Assembly: GCF_018736145.1 (NCBI RefSeq)
Contig: NZ_CP059997.1
Location: 7,315,501 to 7,379,500, forward strand
Direction of reading: 5' to 3'
Source of the DNA: Amycolatopsis sp. CA-230715
GTDB taxonomy: Bacteria > Actinomycetota > Actinomycetes > Mycobacteriales > Pseudonocardiaceae
DNA: 64,000 nucleotides
The position numbers were made by a program, and so were the translations under genes. The notes under the pieces are model-generated. The model worked only from the letters and a program-made list of their open reading frames with translations, did not search any database and was not told the origin of the DNA. Below, one piece after another: positions 61,140 through 64,000 of the stretch (the stretch's first letter is position 1; every line of letters starts with the position of its first letter).

Positions 61140-63936
61140 CCTGGATCATGCGGCGCTCGGCCGGATGGTGACCACCGAGCTGGACCGATGGGGCGTCGCC
61201 GGGGTGGCGCTGGCCGCGGTGCACGACGGCGAGGTGGTGCTCGCCGACGGGTTCGGCAGGCGGGATGTGGACGGCGAACTGCCGGTCACCGCCGACACCC
61301 TGTTCGACCACGGCTCCACCGTGAAGGCGTTCACCGCGGTGCTGGCCGCCACCCTGGTCGAGGACGGCCTGCTGGACTGGGACACCCCGGTCCGGGAGTA
61401 CTGGCCCGCCTTCGCGTTGCACGATCCGGTGGCCACCCAGCGGGTGAGCATGGCCGACCTGCTGTCCCACCGTTCCGGGCTCGCCCGGCACGAGTGGGCC
61501 TGGCTGGCCAACCCGTCGCTGCCGCTGGCCGAACTGGTCGCCAGGGCCCGTCACCTGCCCTCCGGCGCGGACCTGCGCACCACCATGGACTACACCAACA
61601 TCGGCTACGCCCTGGCTGGCGCGGCGCTCGGCGAGCTGGCCGGCTCGGACTGGGCCAGGTCGATGACGGCTCGTGTGCTGGCGCCACTGGGTATGACCCG
61701 GACGGTCACCGCGCCCGAAGGAGCCGATACCGCCGATCGCGCGGTGCCCTACACCGAACGGGACGGCAGGCGGGTCGCGCTGCCGCCGAGGACGCTGGCC
61801 CCGGTCGCCCCTGCGGGCCAGCTCCTGTCCTGCGCCACCGACATGGGCCGGTGGTTGCGGTTCCAGCTTGGCGACGGCCGACCGCTGTTGTCCGCGGCGC
61901 GGCTGGCCGACACGCACCGGGTGCACATCCCGGTGGCGGTGCCCGACCCCGACCCGGCCGTGCGCTACCACGGTTACGCGCTGGGTTGGATGGCGGGCGA
62001 CTGGCGCGGTCACCGGATGCTGTGGCACAGCGGCGGCCTGGACGGGCACCGGGCGGACATCCTGCTGCTGCCCGAACTCGGCATCGGCGTGGCAGCCTGT
62101 GCCAACCACAGCCCGACCACCGGCCTGCCGCTGGCCCTGACCTACCACGTGGCCGATCTGCTGCACGGCGCGCGGCCTCGCGCCTGGTCCGCGGAAATGC
62201 ACGTCCAGGACCAGGAAGACGCCGCCGAGGCCCAGGAGACCGAAGAACCCGCGGCGGCGGAATCGCCGACGCCCGAGGCACTCGCCGAGTTCGCCGGTAA
62301 CTACGAACACCCCGGCTACGGAAGGCTGACCGTCACGGCCGACGACACCCTGCGGGTCCGGCTCGGCGAACTGGAGCTCACCGCCGAGTACCGCAACCAC
62401 GACACCTGGACGGTGGCGTACCGGTCCGGGGACGTCGTGCTGGACGCCAGTTGGCCGCTGACCTTCGGCCGGAACCCGGACGGCGAGCCGGTCGAGGCCG
62501 CGCTGCCGCTGGAACCCGACGTTCCCTTGATCAGGTTCACCAGGGTGGCGCCGCCGGCCAGCACGTCCGGTGCGGCCCGGCTGGACCGGGTGGCCTGGCA
62601 GCGCCGGCTGACCGAGCTGCTGGCCACCGTCAAGGCACCCGGCGCGGTGTTCGCCTTGCTGCGCGACGGAGAACTCACCGAGTGCGCGGCCGGGGTGGCC
62701 AACCTGGACACCGGCGCACCGGTCACCGCCGACACCCTGTTCCCCATCGCCTCGACCACCAAGCCCTACACCGCCACCCTGGTCATGCAGCTGGCCGACG
62801 AGGGCCTGCTGGACCTGGACGCGCCACTGCGCGACTACCTGCCGGACTTCGAGGTGGCCGACCCGGAGGCCACCGCCACGGTGACCACCCGGCAGCTGCT
62901 GGCGCACACCAGCGGTATCGACGGCGACAAGTACGACAGCTACGGCCGCGGCGACGACGCGCTCGAGCTGTACGTGGCCGGCTGCGCCACGCTGGACCAG
63001 ATGCAGCCGCCCGGCGCCACGTTCTCCTACTGCAACAGCGGATACTCCATCCTGGGCCGACTGGTGGAGGTGCTGCGCGGCACCACCTGGGACGCCGCGC
63101 TGCGCACCCACCTGCTGGACCCGATCGGTGCCGACCAGACCGGCACGCTGCCCGAGGAGCTGATCTGGCGCCGGCTGGCCGCCGGCCACCTCACCAGCGA
63201 CGCCGGGCAGGCACAGGTGTTGCGGGCGTGGGAGAACGACCGCGCCGAGGGACCGGCCGGTGGGGTCGTCGCCTCGGCCGGTGACCTGATTCGGTTCGCC
63301 CGGCTGCACCTGGACCGGGGGATGACCGACGGCACCCGCGTGCTGTCGGAGGCCGCGGCCGCCGCCATGCTCACCCCCGCGGTCGAGCTGCCGGACCAGG
63401 ACGACTGCACGCACTGGGGCCTGGGCTGGGAGCTCCACCGCAGATCCGGGCCGCACCTGTTCGGGCACGGAGGCGACCTGATCGGGCATCACGCACGGCT
63501 GCTGTGCTGCCCGTCCGCCGGGCTTGCCATGGCGGTGCTGGTCAACGGCGAAGGCGCGGACGACGTCGCCGATCCGCTGTTCCGCGCGGCACTGGCCGAG
63601 GTCGGCGCCACCCTCCCGGACCCAGTGCGGCCGCCGCAGGTGCCGGCCCCGGTCGACCTGACCGAGTTCGCCGGTGTGTACCGGACCGTCGCGGTACGCG
63701 CCACGTTCACCCCGGCCGACGGCGGGCTGACCGGTACGTTCCGGGCGCTGTCCACGGAGATGACCGACCTGCTGCCGGAATCGCGGCACGAGCAGCGAAT
63801 GCACTTCGTGCCCACCGGCGGTGGCCGGTTCGTCACCGGCCTGCCGGGGCACGACCGGTGGATGTCGGCGGTGTTCTACCGGTCCAACGGCCAGCGGTAC
63901 CTGCATTTCGGCCTGCGCGCGATGCGTGCCGAGTAA
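61132..63936 (+). CDS. Tandem S12 beta-lactamase-fold protein (two catalytic domains)
   Basis: Start ATG 61132 follows GGAAGGA and overlaps the preceding stop. The 934-residue product carries two complete S12 domains: domain 1 (about 1-350) with S62-T-V-K65, YTNIGY and HSGG, and domain 2 (about 485-930) with S541-T-T-K544, YCNSGY and HGGD. An acidic linker (DQEDAAEAQETEEPAAAES) and a lipocalin-like segment join them. Domain 2 is closely related to the standalone 453-residue protein of the same locus. Both active sites look intact. No signal peptide is seen. Fused D-peptidase/esterase is the likely role. Confidence 0.9.
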   Translation: MTDLDHAALGRMVTTELDRWGVAGVALAAVHDGEVVLADGFGRRDVDGELPVTADTLFDHGSTVKAFTAVLAATLVEDGLLDWDTPVREYWPAFALHDPVATQRVSMADLLSHRSGLARHEWAWLANPSLPLAELVARARHLPSGADLRTTMDYTNIGYALAGAALGELAGSDWARSMTARVLAPLGMTRTVTAPEGADTADRAVPYTERDGRRVALPPRTLAPVAPAGQLLSCATDMGRWLRFQLGDGRPLLSAARLADTHRVHIPVAVPDPDPAVRYHGYALGWMAGDWRGHRMLWHSGGLDGHRADILLLPELGIGVAACANHSPTTGLPLALTYHVADLLHGARPRAWSAEMHVQDQEDAAEAQETEEPAAAESPTPEALAEFAGNYEHPGYGRLTVTADDTLRVRLGELELTAEYRNHDTWTVAYRSGDVVLDASWPLTFGRNPDGEPVEAALPLEPDVPLIRFTRVAPPASTSGAARLDRVAWQRRLTELLATVKAPGAVFALLRDGELTECAAGVANLDTGAPVTADTLFPIASTTKPYTATLVMQLADEGLLDLDAPLRDYLPDFEVADPEATATVTTRQLLAHTSGIDGDKYDSYGRGDDALELYVAGCATLDQMQPPGATFSYCNSGYSILGRLVEVLRGTTWDAALRTHLLDPIGADQTGTLPEELIWRRLAAGHLTSDAGQAQVLRAWENDRAEGPAGGVVASAGDLIRFARLHLDRGMTDGTRVLSEAAAAAMLTPAVELPDQDDCTHWGLGWELHRRSGPHLFGHGGDLIGHHARLLCCPSAGLAMAVLVNGEGADDVADPLFRAALAEVGATLPDPVRPPQVPAPVDLTEFAGVYRTVAVRATFTPADGGLTGTFRALSTEMTDLLPESRHEQRMHFVPTGGGRFVTGLPGHDRWMSAVFYRSNGQRYLHFGLRAMRAE

Positions 63937-64000
63937 GGGTGTTCACGACACCTGTCCCATCCGGTCGTTTCGTACTGGATTCCTTGCCCGGCAGGGCTTT

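Overview
The window is high-GC actinomycete DNA. GTG starts, translationally coupled overlaps (ATGA, GTGA, TGATG), LAL/SARP-type regulators, a type I polyketide synthase (PKS) with an AveC-like partner, and an N-acylamino acid racemase all point to an antibiotic-producing Actinomycetales strain, most likely Pseudonocardiaceae (Amycolatopsis-like). The genus is an inference. No rRNA, intact tRNA, CRISPR array or complete mobile element was seen.

Layout. 1-6.4 kb: a partial XRE/NB-ARC/TPR regulator (minus strand); an 860-bp gene-free spacer with a mirror-symmetric array of four 15-bp motifs around a 23-bp perfect palindrome; a coupled three-gene operon (small hydrophobic protein, sigma-like factor, catalytically dead GGDEF-EAL protein); and a TrmB/LuxR-like regulator. 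6.4-17.5 kb: secreted proteins (a large S8 subtilase, a lamin-tail-domain protein, a DUF4360 protein) interspersed with an XRE regulator, two response-regulator-like proteins lacking the phospho-acceptor Asp, and an 896-residue LAL regulator. 17.6-23.2 kb: a surface module of a membrane-anchored binding protein, a solute-binding/VWA lipoprotein and a one-TM protein, then a divergent oligopeptide-binding lipoprotein.

23.1-32.1 kb: a compact biosynthetic gene cluster on the minus strand: a KS-AT-DH-KR-ACP PKS broken by an apparent one-base frameshift after the KS, an AveC-type membrane protein, a DUF5988 small protein, an MpaB-type oxygenase and a PLP decarboxylase. 32.1-35.7 kb: a scarred segment with a decayed IS5-like transposase, a MarR/MFS pair and a degenerate tRNA-Pro-like sequence. 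35.7-42.6 kb: a divergent catabolic regulon (alpha/beta hydrolase, TIM-barrel isomerase, BtpA/SgcQ protein, Gfo/Idh/MocA oxidoreductase, DeoR repressor; APC permease and PfkB kinase opposite) with paired TGCAC/GTGCA operators in both control regions. 42.6-45.7 kb: an ankyrin protein, a decayed dihydropteroate-synthase-like gene and an alpha/beta hydrolase in otherwise gene-poor DNA.

45.7-64 kb: one coherent peptide and D-amino-acid scavenging locus. N-acylamino acid racemase, PucR regulator and COG3375-type acetyltransferase run rightward. A leftward operon encodes an M20 deacylase, an S12 beta-lactamase-fold protein, an S9 prolyl-oligopeptidase-like enzyme and a Dpp-type ABC importer with a fused permease-ATPase. 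A rightward pair encodes a CocE-like peptidase and a tandem-duplicated S12 protein. Racemase, N-acyltransferase and M20 deacylase together match the known N-succinylation route that converts D- to L-amino acids. The importer and the peptidases would supply and trim the peptides.
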